Shown in pieces: positions 47,498 to 61,000 of a DNA stretch of 64,000 bases. A model generated the notes under the pieces. That model did no database searches and was not told where the DNA came from. It saw only the letters and a program-made list of their open reading frames with translations. Both the position numbers and the translations under genes were made by a program. How positions within the stretch are numbered: the stretch's first letter is position 1; each line of letters begins with the position of its first letter. Source of the DNA: Adineta ricciae (Eukaryota; Rotifera; Eurotatoria; Adinetida; Adinetidae); contig CAJNOJ010000013.1 in the NCBI GenBank assembly GCA_905250025.1, positions 744,001-808,000 on the forward strand, given 5' to 3'.

Positions 47498-49007
47498 TTT
47501 ATCGCTCATCACCATCAGCAGAGAAAAGCACACAGAGGGATAGAGAAGTTGCTCGGTCGAGGGTCAGTTTCGTGATATGATAGTAAAAGAAGAGCAACTG
47601 AGAAAAAAAAGAAGAATAAGATACGTACGTTTACCGTTGAAGTAACATATGGGAGTTTATGACGTAATAGTAATAAGTTTTAGTATGATGATAGTTGGCA
47701 AGTATTGCTTTATAATCCTCAACGGTGTGTACATCCGACCGCCTTTGTAACTTCGTTTTACGAACCATGCGCGCGTGCCTGTATTATCAAGGATATTTGT
47801 TTGGGTTCGATGATGATGATGCGATTACGCAAGGCACTTGCACACGAGCGAACAAACGCTAGGAATGAATGAACAAGTACAGCTCGGTTGAGGAGATTAT
47901 GCATCGATATACGCATTTTCTATGCTTCTCTTACTCGGTACTATGATTATTAGTTTGTGTGAAATAAATTTTTCAATAGACAATGATCATCACATTTAGC
48001 ATCACAGTTGGAATTCTGCCGACATATGTACATAGATGGGCAGGTGATGTGATAAAAGATAGGGTGACGGAGAAAAAGTCGATTAGTGTTAAGTGATTGC
48101 TTGTGATGACTAGTGGACAATCGGTAGCAATCGTTGGACATGCCGTGAAGATTGTTTACGGTCAAGGCTAGATGCGTGCATGTCGTTGATTAAAGTAACA
48201 TGTGCAAGTGAATGAATATATGAACGAGTGAAGGGTGAGAGTTAGCAGGAAAAAGGATAATGTCTCCAACATTGTCATTTCCCAAAGGAATCACGCAGTT
48301 TTGTTCGAAAGAAACAAGAGCAAGACACCTGATCTCGGATGTACATGTGTATATAGCGATTTTCATCCATGTTGCATGCTGAGTGATGATCGATTGTGAG
48401 CGGATCTGACTGACTGACATTAGCTTGTATATTTTGTGACCGCTCAATTGACATTTTGCACTAAAGAGAAAAGAGAAAGAATCGAATAACTAAGTAAGGA
48501 GAAGCAAGCAGATGGTCACCATCCTCACTCCTATTATACGCATTGTCAATCAATTCAAGGAGAGATACGGAGAGGGAGAGTAAATGTACCGTAGGATAAG
48601 CAATTCTTTCCTGATTGTTTATTTATTCGAATTAGAAAATGCAACTGAATGATCTCTGTGCAACAACAAGTGGCACTTATTACAGTTACACATGTGTACT
48701 CATCACTCTATGCTGACCAAGGTCATCCTTTTTTTGTTTGAAGACAAGAGAAGAGAAGTAGTCTGGCGTAAACTATGAGCTTTTTTCTGCTTCCTTGTCT
48801 CGTTTTAATATGAAATGGGGTCGACCGGATGTTTAACGGTCACACATGTCAAATAGCTCAATCAAAACCGATTGACATGTGACAAAACATCATAGAAAGA
48901 AAAAAACAGCTAGTTAACAATTCTTTGAAGGAAAAGAAAACAATCTTGATTTTATTACATTTTCTTTCTCTTATTGATAAATTTTATTAAAAAAAAGCTC
49001 ATATTCG
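45815..49007. other. 5' flank (copy B to 47497) and unique upstream sequence
   Basis: 3.2 kb between the cadherin copy B start and the stop of the next minus-strand gene. Up to 47497 it repeats copy A's flank. From 47498 it is unique and AT-rich, with purine-rich stretches (about 48540-48580) and no supported gene. This unique part is the likely true continuation of the cadherin 5' region. Confidence 0.5.
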
Positions 49008-50526
49008 TCAATAATTTCGCTTTACTCGAGTTTGGCCACTAATCGTTGTTGATCGTGTTCCATTTGAATTACAACAACAGAAACCAACGCGTTTCTTCTT
49101 CAATTTCTTCTGACTCTGTTGAGCTTTTTGTTTCGCAGTATGATGCAACGCAATTGTTTGCGGCAAAAGACTTCTCTCATTCAACATCGATGAAGATGAT
49201 ATATCATGTTCAAATGGCAAATTTGCTTGCTGCTGATAATGATCATCAGGTAAAACAAATGATTGACCATATAATCCCGAATAGGCAGTGCCGTCGAATG
49301 AAGGTGATATATTACGTTTTGTTGTGCGACGGCAGAGACAAAAGAGACCGAAACAAAAGAGAAGAATGAGAATTGTAAGAGTTGCAATTATAATAATGAA
49401 AATAGTGTCTGAAAGAAACGGGTCAGAAGCAGTTGCATGAGCAATAACTTCATTTTGATGCATAAGAAATGTGCTTGTCGAAGTGAAAAGACTCGCAATT
49501 TGATAGCGCTGTCCAGTTCGATTGATTGATTTCTCTTCATCATGATGTGGTTTCAATTCGGAAGTCTTATTTGATGGAGAATACACCTAGAAAAGCAAAG
49601 AGTGTTCGCCCTCTTTTTTCTCAATTGAATTATTACAGGTGCTAAAATAATACGTTTTGATATGTATGAATAAGGTGTTGAATTTCTTTCATTAGAAATT
49701 CTGTTTGTTGCCTGTTTGCCATTAATAATAGAATCTGGAATCGGTTGTGAAACAGGAGATGCTGCTGATGGTAATGGTTGTTCAAGAGAAGAATGAACGG
49801 TTTGATTTCTATTCTCAAAAGTATGATGTTCAACGTTCGTTCGTATTATGGTTGATGATGATGAACGATCTTGTTCATGATTAAATGCCTATGAATAGTA
49901 TTAATGATTTTCTGAATGCTATTCATCAAATTTATGTGAGAAAAGATAAGCTGATGTTTGTACAGATGTGTGAGCAGCAGGACTAATCATTCATATGTAG
50001 TTTACACTATCGACTGGGAAGAGAAATTGATTATCAAATTCTGAATTTTGTCAAAGAAAAAAAGTGAAGTCGGCATTGTCGGATTAAGAGGCATTTCCTT
50101 GTCGGATTAATAGAATTTCTTTGATAGCACAAAGGAACGTTTTCAATGTCGAATCGTGGAAAATTCTACTTACAAGATTTGTTAATTGTTCTATTCCGGC
50201 TAATGACGCAATATTTGATGATTGCATAGAGTTTCTATTAAAACTCGTTTTCTCCACTGTTGATGGAGTATGATCAATCTACGAAGAATAACATATCGTC
50301 GTAATTGTTTCATGAATTATAGATTCTCCGTTTCATATTTAACTATTCTTACAAGATTTTCAGTGCTAGTCGATTTCGTTGATATAAATATTCGATACGA
50401 GGCGAGTTCCAATGGAATTTGCTTTGTCTTACACATGGTTAAACATGGATATACAAACATTGCCAAGATCTTGACGTTTTCACGCGATACATGACGAAAA
50501 TGAGAAGAATAGCAATGAAAAAAGTT
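49008..50526 (-). CDS. Single-pass membrane protein, unknown family (5' end unresolved)
   Basis: Four exons that join in phase 0: 50526-50353, 50278-50174, 49888-49637, 49586-49008, giving at least 369 codons to a TAA stop. The first three encode Ser/Thr/Asn-rich sequence with N-glycosylation sites (NQT, NST). The last exon has a strong hydrophobic helix (TIFIIIIATLTILILLFCFGL, here 21 positions with FCLCRR after; residues about 65-87 of that exon), then basic and Cys-rich sequence and a His/Gln/Lys-rich tail (QKKLKKKRVGFCCC). This is a type I layout with a cytoplasmic tail of about 110 residues. I could not find a convincing start codon or signal peptide above 50526; a 33-nt upstream exon near 50600 is possible but weak. 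The outermost exon is the least certain. I do not recognise the family. Confidence 0.55.
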
Positions 50527-51207
50527 CTACAAACAATAGGTGATTTTCTCTGATTCTCTCATCTCTCGTTTTCGTGTATTAGTTCATACGAACAGATTAT
50601 TCAATGCAAGGCGCGAAGTTAACTACCGAATGAAACTTTTCAAGCTTGTTATTCTTTCATTTCAAGGTTGTTCTTTTCTTCTCAACAATAATATCAACCG
50701 GTACTTGTCGATTCAATCATCTGTATGAGAATATTGAACATATTTATTAGCTCGAATGCATATTGAATGAAATGAATTAGATCAATTCGAGTTGAAGTAG
50801 GTGTATATGAATCTAGAAGGGTTTGATCAAAGAAAACAGAAATACATAACCGCAAGATTATTTCAAAGCATGCGATGATGCATATGAAAGAAACAAAGTT
50901 TCGTACGGGGTAATAAAATACAATTGAAAACCATCAATTCGCCATTGACGCTTTTCGATTACTTATTTTAGACCAGTATGATGGAAAAAAGACGGGAGAA
51001 AAGATTTTTTTGGCGTATATATTATATACACAGGTAGGTAAAAAGCGAATATACAATCGTCGCGCTGTAAATAGAATCTAACGTGACATCATATTTACCT
51101 TTTCATTTGCTTTTTCTTCTCGCTATATAGACACATTTGATTCTGTTTTATGAAATAATTTTTGTCAGTTAGACTTTATTTTTATTTTTCAACTTGCGAC
51201 ACTTGAG
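50527..51207. other. Region between divergent genes
   Basis: About 680 bp that must contain the missing 5' exon(s) and promoter of the minus-strand membrane protein and the promoter of the plus-strand adaptor gene. No start exon could be settled. Confidence 0.4.
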
Positions 51208-52406
51208 ATGAATGACGACACGTTCGACAACCGAATGATACCAACTAGTCGGAATAACCGACAAAGTTGTCAATTGAAATATTCTCGACATGGAGCACTT
51301 ACATGGGTAATGCCGAATCTTTCTCATCTATTCTACTTCATTTCGATGTTTTCAAGGACAAATGGACAGAATATGATTGCATATTTTTTTCATATATCGA
51401 TGCGAATGGCAATCAACAGAATCAACTTGAACTACATTCGAAAAATAATCATCATAAGCCAAATGGAAAAACAATCGATCTTCAACAACTTCAATCTCTC
51501 ACGTGTGTACATGGAAACACGAATAAGGACGAGCCGAAAGATATTATCATACTTAAAATTGCCAGTAAACGACATCGACTAGGTTTCGACAGTGTCTACG
51601 ATTACAGTCAATGGAAAAGTCTTCTAGATGGAGTGTATAATTCAACATGGGATTTGACGAATTCGAGTCAGACAAATGATAGCGTCGCTACGAATATGTT
51701 TTATGAATCGGTGAATGGTAAATAGGGAAATTTGATCACAAGAATAACAAATTGTGTTGTTATTTTTATAGCTCGACGATATCGTGTACGATTTGCTGAT
51801 CTAGAAACACAAGAAATTTTAGTATTACCATCGGGTGAATGTCAATTAGTCTTCGATGTTGATAAATTAGTTCTTGAGCAATACCATGATAAGCAGTACA
51901 CCTTTCCTAGGTCAACAATTCGCACGATGCGTTTAATTGATGATAGTACACTGGAATTAGAATTAGGCTCACGCGCACCAGTTCAGGGTTTCATACGTTT
52001 CCGTTTCTGTTCACCTGCTGATGCCCGATCATGTTATTTACAATGGAATGAAGGTATGTTGATTAGAAATCCGTGCGATCAACAACGTATATCTGTGAAA
52101 CAAACTGTACAACAATTAGAACGTAAAACTCTCTCTCTTTCAATGATACGAGCTTGTTTTATTTCTTTATAGCATCTATACATTCAACACACGTCCCCTT
52201 ACAACCACAACCTAGTTACGAGTACCAACCACCTCGACCTCCACCAAAGAATATCTCGAGTAATGCTTCGCACTTAAGAGCAATAAAGACGAACTTTATC
52301 TTTTTTTATAAAAGGTTCATATTACAATTACGAAACGTCCTCTTCATCGGTGACGACGAGTCGTTCACCACCAAGTGAATATCCTTCCTTTCAAACACTT
52401 GTCTGA
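51208..52406 (+). CDS. PH plus IRS-type PTB adaptor (DOK-like)
   Basis: Five exons: 51208-51306, 51357-51717, 51772-52122, 52173-52259, 52315-52406; 990 nt, 329 aa. Residues about 20-140 resemble a PH domain: LKYSRHGALTWDKWTEYDCI at the start and DYSQWKSLLDGVY as the closing helix with its conserved Trp. Residues about 152-270 resemble an IRS-type PTB domain: YRVRFADLE, CQLVFDVDKLVLE, FPRSTIRTMRLIDD, and FIRFRFCSPADARSCYLQW. The tail is Pro/Tyr-rich (YEYQPPRPPPK, a possible SH3 ligand; SYYNYE; SPPSEYP), suitable for tyrosine phosphorylation. DOK and FRS adaptors, which act beneath receptor tyrosine kinases at the membrane, have this make-up. Domain assignments are by overall pattern, so the name is tentative. 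Confidence 0.6.
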
Positions 52407-52631
52407 AAATGTTCCAACGAAAATTTCGAAAGAAAAAGACGAGAGACGATTTTTATTTGCTTTCTATGAAGAATTTCAAATGCGATCATCGATGTTTCGA
52501 TTGATAGAAAACAACTTCTGTTCACGTATATTTTTTTTTTAAATAATGAATTAGAAAACAAGAGGAACAACAGCAAAAAACGATTTTCTATAAAAAAATA
52601 AACTCGACCAAGACTTCTTGCTTCGCTTTTA
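52407..52631. other. Spacer between convergent adaptor and GPCR genes
   Basis: 225 bp holding both 3' UTRs, AT-rich, with a T9 run near 52530. Nothing else seen. Confidence 0.5.
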
Positions 52632-55048
52632 TCACACCGTCGATGGTACACGTTTGTTTGCTTTCAGAACTTTCAAAGATAATAATGAATCATCTCTTGT
52701 TGCACGTTGCTCTTTCTTCTGATTATACTTATTCCAAAAGCCAATGAGTAGAGCATTATTAACGTAATTGTCCGATGATCGTGGTGATGATTTTTCTACT
52801 TGTAAATAATTCAATCTGGACATTAACAATGGACTGTTGTTACACGACAGGAATGGTGACTTTTCCAGCGGTGTCCGACTTGAATGTGAGCGTGGAGGGT
52901 ACAATGTACCGAATCGTCGAGATGATCGTTCGGAATTAACGTCATAGCGATTATTATCGACCGAATAGTACGATCCTCGATGACTTGATGACGGTGGTGC
53001 TTGAGGAATAAGACCCGCACGCGCACTAAGACCCATTCCATTCATTCCTGTCGCAACTGGTATGCTTCTTCCGCCACCGAAACGCGTCGGAAAGAATAAT
53101 CGTACAAATTCTCGACGAAAAACTCGTCCCGTTAATGCATACAGGAAAAAATTACACGAATGATTGATATATTGACATAATTCAGCAATGGCTTTTCCTA
53201 TCGCTAACGGTGTTTCATAATAACCAGGTTTAATTATACTTTGAACAATTTGCATTAATGACATCGGTGCGGAAAATACACAGAATGCAATACTAACCGA
53301 TAAGAGCATAAATGTAACTCGACGACCGACACGGGCATTATTTGTCAATGTATTCGATGATATCGGAGTAACTGTTAATGTTGATGTATGTGTCGCACAG
53401 CTTAAACTTGATGCTGCTGTATATTGTCGATAACTATGCAGATGGCGTAGATTTTGTAGTTGAGCGCTGATACCTTCAGCACGAAAAACTCGTTGGATAA
53501 TCAAAATACTTAAGATAAGTAAAATACAGAACGGAATAGCAGAGTATTTCAATGCATCGATAAAGACAAAAATCTTTCCGACAAAATGTCTTGCCCATGT
53601 TTTCGGATGACAGACGCGATAATGTCCGTCGATAATTTCCAATTCTAATGTTAGAAGAAAATGTCCATCAATCAATGCAAATACGATAAACATAGCCAAG
53701 AGAACCTAGGAGAGAAAATTCAAGGCTATATACGAACATCATTAATCAATTTGATAAGATTCACTGAACAATATCTAATAGATGTTTCTTTTCAGTACAA
53801 TGAAGATGTAATGGATTTCAAACATTACGACTAGTAGAATGTCGTCGACTAGGAATGCACTTGACGTTTATGTCTGAAGTAGGTTGAGCAGTTACTTTTA
53901 AATTTATTTGCGCAGTACTAATTGCGAATGGGACCGTAGTGATCTGACTATGAAAAAGATTATTAATTTCGCCTCATAGAAAAGGAAATTAACATTTAAA
54001 ACTTCTGCATTTGTAAGTCATCGTACTTCTGTTCTCTGAAAAAGAACCTGATCTATCAATCTGAAAATGTATGTCAGAACATAATTCAATCTGCTGATGT
54101 GTCGTGAAAAGGAACATTGTCAAGTACTGTGCATTTTCCGAGTCTTCGTGTGAAAGGAAATTATTTAAAGAAATATTATTAGAAAGCTAGGAGAGTGTTA
54201 ATTGGAACCAAGAATGCCTGATGAGATATTTTTAACCTAAATATTACAACTTTCCAATGTACCTTGAAAGATAGTCAGAGGGGTGTGTGTATTGTGACTA
54301 TCAGCTGAAACCAAACGATGACAATTTGACACATATTCAGAATTGTAAACAACAGTATCCAAGAAATATATTGACATAAAGAGTAATCCGTTGTAATACT
54401 TTCTATTAAATTATCCTTCTAGAGCACTGAACTAATCGCCTTTACTAAACATACAACTCATCAGAAGCTGTCCGTTGGAGTTAAAATTCTTCTTAATCTA
54501 CTGAATGAATTATGTATAGATAGATTTGAAGATCTACAATAAATTGTATCTGATATTCACCCATTTCGCTCGTTTGGTCGTACACATTTGTGAAGCTCGT
54601 AATGGATGTGACACAGCGAAATAGCGTTCGAATGACATGCAAACAATAATCCAGACACTAGAAAGCACAAGAGAAAACAATGGTTGTCTGACAATTTTGT
54701 TCTTTACCTTGTATCTGCAAAGAAAACAAATAAAAACGGAAGTAATTTACATGTAAAATTCGACTTAGCGACAACAGTTGGAACGTGTATAATATAAAAC
54801 CATTGATTCAAACAACCTGTCCAAAGAACAAGTGTGTCGGTGACAGCTAATGCTGCCATATAGAAGCACGTTGACGATACGCGCATGCGTCGACGACGCA
54901 TAACTATGAAGGTGGTAATATTGCATATAGTGCCGAACAGGATCAAAATTGGAAATGTGACAATTTCAACGCGATAGAGAAAGGCTAATAGAGCAGCATT
55001 CTCCGTTTCATTGTACATTGTGAACGATTCTGTTTCGTTATCCATCAT
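52632..55048 (-). CDS. Rhodopsin-family (class A) orphan GPCR
   Basis: Three exons: 55048-54708, 54657-54561, 53705-52632; 1512 nt, 503 aa. The first ATG pair is at 55048. N-terminal tail with N-glycosylation sites (NET), then TM1 (FPILILFGTICNITTFIVM), TM2 (CFYMAALAVTDTLVLWTGCL), a Cys before TM3, and the TM3 end FERYFAVSHP, with ERY in place of DRY. TM6 reads SVSIAFCVFSAPMSLMQIV, lacking the common CWxP. TM7 ends NHSCNFFLYALTGRVFRREF, where NFFLY stands for NPxxY. Such features are common among invertebrate FMRFamide/thyrotropin-releasing-hormone-type peptide receptors and related orphans. The C-terminal tail is long (about 150 residues) and Ser/Arg-rich. Intron 2 is 855 nt, unusually long here. 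It is a paralogue of the receptor at 62579. The ligand is unknown. Confidence 0.9.
53706..54560. other. Long intron 2 of the GPCR gene
   Basis: 855 nt between the donor after KRAKW and the acceptor before VLLAMF, at the start of TM4. AT-rich, with no coding exon visible inside. The frame joins cleanly in phase 0. Confidence 0.75.
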
Positions 55049-58000
55049 TAACAATGTCGATTCCTTAGTTCATCTGAAAACATCTGTGAAATGATTAATA
55101 AAGAGTGTTTTTCTTTTATTAATTAAAGTGGCGACTAAAGACTGCTTTGACTCAGTGGACTATCTTGGTAAATTATGCGAATGTTACCATCTTTATCAAG
55201 TCCATTTGCGTTTTTCTACTAAAATAAACGATCCTTTTCTCAAATTGAGGCATGTCACACCCCGAACTGAGTAGCTTCTAGCAATATTCTATTAAACAGC
55301 TAATTACACATAAACGTTTTTCGTTCGTTACACAAAAATGAATAGAAGCGTTGACTTACTTGTCAGAAAATGGCGGCTTTGTTTTATGAAAATAAATGCT
55401 ATCTTTTGACTTGATTTGTTTCTTTTTCTCATTAGATATTTATATCTAGTTTATCCTTCAACTTACAGACGCCGTTACAAGCGTTGATAAAATCAAATTA
55501 AATTGATTGATAACATGTCAGTAGATAATATAATAAAGGATTAAAGGACATGTGTCAGTTTTTATAGATCTACAGCTAAACAACGCGAAATATGTTGTTA
55601 ATGAACCGTTTAGAAACATGACAAAGTCGGAGAGAGAAACCGATTGTTCTTTTCATGGTGAAAGTTACTCAATGATCAGAAGACGAAGATATAAACGACT
55701 TTAAGGGAATGTTTTTCTACTCGTGAAAATTTACTCTAAAGATCGGCCTATTCTTCTCTGGTTTAATGAAATAAGATATGCATGTTTTTGTTATTACAAT
55801 AATTGAAGAAAACGATTTTTACGAAAGCTAATTCGATACTTACATATCTCTTGAAGAAAAAGATTATATTCAGAAGGAGACGAAGAAGAAGAGGAAGAGG
55901 CAAAATGAAATGTAAAAGAGAAAAAATAAGTTGGAGTTTTTTTCTCTTCAATCTAATGAGAAAATAGAACTGATGAATAAAAGCAGCAGGAATGTTTTGA
56001 GCACAGTTTTGGTGAACAAGCCTTCGAGATTAGTTTGAATATGAATGATTTTAGTTGCTTTCAGTTTTCTTTCTGCTCTTCTAATTGTATTTCATGGATG
56101 AATGTATTTTCAAATTACCCAATGTCAACAAGAGTATCAATCTATTCATAATCAATGGAAAAACAACATCATGTACGCATTCTAACGCGTATTCTTAATG
56201 AGATATACGTGAAAATATTACAGAAAAGCAAATGCATAATATCTAATGACTGCAATGAGTTTATTTTGAAGTAATTGAGAAAAGAAGTTTCTTTTTCTTG
56301 TTATTCAGGAAGTCCAACGAGAAAAAAACCATTCTTTTCTACGAAGTCATTTAGATAATTATTTGATTCAGAATAAAAAAGAAACTAACATACGTAAATG
56401 ACACCGAACTAGAGGAGGGGGGGGGAGGCGTGGTAGGATTGAAACCATGATGTTAAACTACATAGCCTTCGACTCTATTTGAACTATTTCCTCCTGGAGT
56501 TTGACACGTTTCATAACTATTAGAAGAGTGTTTAGCATGATTCATAAGAGATTCTGCAAATGATAAGCAAATCTTATGTGCGTGTTGGATTTCCAACCAG
56601 AATAGAATGATATAAACCATTCGTCTTACTGACAGACATTCTCGTGACAATCGATTTGATCGCTTTCTCCTTTCTATTTATGCTATGTGAATAGACAAGC
56701 AAGAACACGGAGATATTTACGACTATCATCAATTATTCAGGCTAATTCTTACAGTAAGCGAACAATGTGTTAGCAGGACAAAAATAAAAAAAACCATCTA
56801 TCGAAAGGACAATAAAAGATCAATGGGGAATATATGCTCATCATTCTATTTATCGTGAAGAAAAGCTAAAATAGTTGAACAATATGTTTTCTCTCGTATT
56901 CCTCGTGAAAATATTATTACGGATCGAAAACAAAAGAATCATGGACAATAAATTCCACCCGAGATTCTTCTCCACCGAACATTTCTCGTCTCCAAATGCG
57001 AATAAACTTTGCCTCATACGATTCCAATGTAAACCAAACGTATCCACAACAAAATTCTAAAGTGTGGGTGATAGATAATTTATGGCATAGGAAAAAAATC
57101 ACATTACATAGGTTATATGCAAGGGTCAAATAGACATGAACTACATTCTGTATTCTCCCGAGTCTCGAAAGTATTCAATATTTGTTCGGTGTATTTCCTA
57201 CTGTCTTCAGCACGAAGAGGATAATCAGTATCAAGCACATAATTTTTTCGTTTATACTCAAGGTCGTCCATTTGATGATAACTTTGAGAAAAATCGATAT
57301 ATAGCAACTAAAACGATGCATTAGGTATATTCATGATCAAGTGATGTTGGAAATATTAACACATCATTATATTTGAGAATTGTTTCTCACATTATACTTC
57401 AGAACGATGTAAACTAACGAACAGTATTCTATTACTCGTAATCAGACATTTGAATGAATCGCACAAATGTATTCATTCATCTTAATTTCACCTCTCGAAC
57501 AACTGTGTCTGATGCGTTTAAAAATAGAGCCATTTTATCATCGATTCTTTTGAAACGGAAAATAGAAAATGTAATAGACTTGTTTTATTTCTTAAAAAGA
57601 AGTGGCAGTATCATTTTATAAATGAAAGAACACTTCAATTCTGCTCGTACCAATGTAAGTTCCATTTCAGTAAATGAAAAGAAAGCACAATGCAACGTAG
57701 TTCGCATCAAATTATCAGTTGTATAATGACATCTTTCTCGCGTATTTTTGTATAGTCGAATGAATTGAAAAATTAATCACAGAATGTACTTCTCCCTACC
57801 TTGTCTAGGCTGATTGCATTACTACCTGATAGGCAGCGCCGATTTTTATATAAAGCGATTGTTTCACTTCGGGCTGCAAACATAAAAGGAATTCCAATAT
57901 TTTTCGACGAGCAGTTCACATCAAGAATCAAGTCCTCTTCGGAAATACTTTCTTGTGAGTAAGTTACAAAACAATGACTGATTAGGGAAATGTTTTCTCA

Positions 58001-61000
58001 ACGTGCATGATTGATCTCACAGCTCCTAAGCAGACTTGTGAGGATAAGCTCTTTTCTTCGACTCCGAAATGTACCAGATATGCACATTAATAACGCACAC
58101 AAAGCTCATTTGAATCGACAGTCGTCTATTTTGAGAAAGAATTTGCATATTTCTAAGAAAAGCTGATTTCTTGAATAGAACGTTGATTTTAACGCACACA
58201 GGACAGCGCGCGAATTCTCTTCTAGGTTAGATAACTTCTATCCCAAATTAAAAAAAACTGTGCGCTTTTCTTCTAACATTCTCATTTGTGAAATATTGAA
58301 AACATAAAAGCATCGTTTTCTACCTTTTTCTAAGAAATGGAAAGATGATAGTCATGTGGAGATGCATCCTCTGAGTGCACACTATCTTTTTATCATTTTT
58401 CTTTTCAAAGAGAAAAGAAAGGGTTCGCACAGCTTACTCATCAATTTCAGAGAAATTAAATCGTCTCAATTCGAAGAAAATCAAGTCCGTTCGCTTTTCT
58501 CGGCATGTATTGTCACGCGCAAGCCAACTTCAGGCTCCAAATAACAAGTCAACATCGGTACTAAAAAGAAAGCATGTTATTCAAGAATGTCGAACATCTT
58601 TTAAAGATTAATTAGTTGTTATAAGAATCTTCAGGCAATCATAATAACCGTGTACTTTGTCCTGCTAAAACTTAGTTTCCAAGTAGCAGCGATGTTTGAT
58701 GAATACTTTTGTAAATATTTATTAGCACTGAGGAGCCTGTTATTAAAAGTTTTCAAACGCGTTTTGCAAGATTCTCTTTGATTTCGCGGGCGAGTATAGT
58801 GAAGGAATACCATCTTGATCCACAAGTAGAATCGATATTGTTAGTACACTTATTGTTCCAATGTGGAGAAAATGAAGATGTTGTTGTTTGTTTTTCAAGC
58901 TTTTTCCTCTAAATAACGGAAATAAGTAAACATTATAAAAGGCCGTAAGTCTTTTATGACGGAAGAACGTTTACTCGTATTCAAAAGTCGAAAGTCAATT
59001 ATGGTGCGTGACAGATGGTGTGACTCACGAGAATAAGTATCATAGATAGGAATTTCGAAGGATTGCAATCGGACTAAGGTGTGAAATGCCATATTCTTAG
59101 TATGTTCACATCGTAATACTGTCAAAAACATTCATTTGTCGGAGTGTACTGTCAGAGTAAACTACGACGCTCTCTCGATTAATTGAGAATAGATATACAG
59201 ATGTCAGAAGCGCTTGAATATGTTTGTTCTATTTTCAGAAAGATAACATTTAGACTTATCATGCAAAAAATATCACGTTTAAGAGAAGAGGAAGTATTAT
59301 TTATATTTTACATCGCTTTTCTTCGATAAAACACACCTCTTAGGTGTCATAGAACCGAAAAGACTTTACATTGTCAAGCCCTGCAAACCTATTAATTTAA
59401 GATCTCTCTGTACAGCTATACATATACTTAATGACCTACTCGTTGCTACACATTTACCTTTCGCAACATACTCAATCAACATCAATCATAAATAAGCTTA
59501 AGATTTTTACAACATAAATGGATTTTAATTCGCAATTTCTTTCGGGCTGTATGCGGATGTAATCATAGGTGTATTCATCCCCCGCGAGCTGACAAAGATT
59601 CATGAATCACCGAATGCTTCATTTCATCTTCGCAGACAGTATTGAAAGACCCGAACTGTTAATTTGACTTTGTCATGACGTGTCTGGTTAGTTGTGAAAA
59701 CGCATGTAACGGTAACCATGAGAACAATTACAGAAAATCATGGTTTTGCTTATGAAAAATTTCATGTAATTGCTATGTTATGAATAACCTTTTTCTGATC
59801 GTGCTTCCAATGACCTAGTCAAGGAATCAAGGTCGGTGATGTTTTGAGAAGAAACAGCGAATGAAGAGTATACGTCGAACTTGTCCGATAGAATGTTATT
59901 ATCGAATTTCATTTATTCTATTACATTATCATACATATTTAAATGATCAACATCTTCTTCTCATTTTTCCTAGATTCTGTTATTATCTTCAAGGTCGTTT
60001 AAGAGCAATACATACGATAGGAAAAACATTTGCATAGAAATTATCAATTAGAGCGATCGCGTAGTTATTGTGTTGACGATAACAGAAATCACAGAAGAAA
60101 ACAAAGATATGAATAATTAAACTGAACATTTAGTATTTCTTTCCTCGTTCTTTATTAAAGAAAGGATACAATAGTAGAGGTTCTCATCGTCTATATCCTC
60201 TCCAAGTTATTAATCTGTGACTGCTATCATGTGTACTTAATTGTCTACTATTAGTTGGCTACCCATCTCTTTTTTTTATAATATCTCAAGCAAATGAATA
60301 TTAACCATTCCATGACAATCTCGATACATAGTGTTGATGATGCAATTGATCATAACTGAATACTCGAACATATGTTTGTAGTCTGTTCAATATCATCATT
60401 CTTCCCCTCTTTCTCTCATTGATCTCAAGTTAAGCTAGTCGATGAACATGTAGACCTTGCCGTCTGTCATTGACTTCGAAGACACGTTCTATTTGTACAT
60501 ACGTATATATATATCGATCACTTTCTTTGTATATAATGAAGAAAGGACTATTAGCGAACGGTTTGATGGACACACCCTCAACGAATGATACACTATGTAG
60601 GGTTTGGAACTGTTCGGTTGTGATGTGCATGCATGTTAAGCTAACATAGGAATTGCCGACCGAATGCTATCTTGTTCTTCCGTTATTTATTCACTTCGTC
60701 CGTGTTTATTGGTCTCGAAGGCACATATCAACGTAATTGATATTTTTCTGCTTCTTTTATCTTAATCAAATTGACCTCGTCTCATGATCCAAAATATACA
60801 CCTCTCGTCGCGGCAGACATAGTGACATCGCATAATCTATATAGAACTCATCCCCCTTGCACGCGATACGCGTATATATAACGTCGTGTCTGACATTGAT
60901 CATTAAGAATCATACAAGAAATTTGCCGGGCGCCATGTACTTCGAAAAAGGTGCTGATCGAGAAATAAGTATCTTCGAATATGTTCGAGATTTGTTTATT

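Noticed and set aside
58356-58611. Overlapping plus-strand frames in the gene desert
   Set aside because: Two frames overlap in different phases, are Lys/Ser-rich as expected of AT-rich DNA, and have no domain or splice support.
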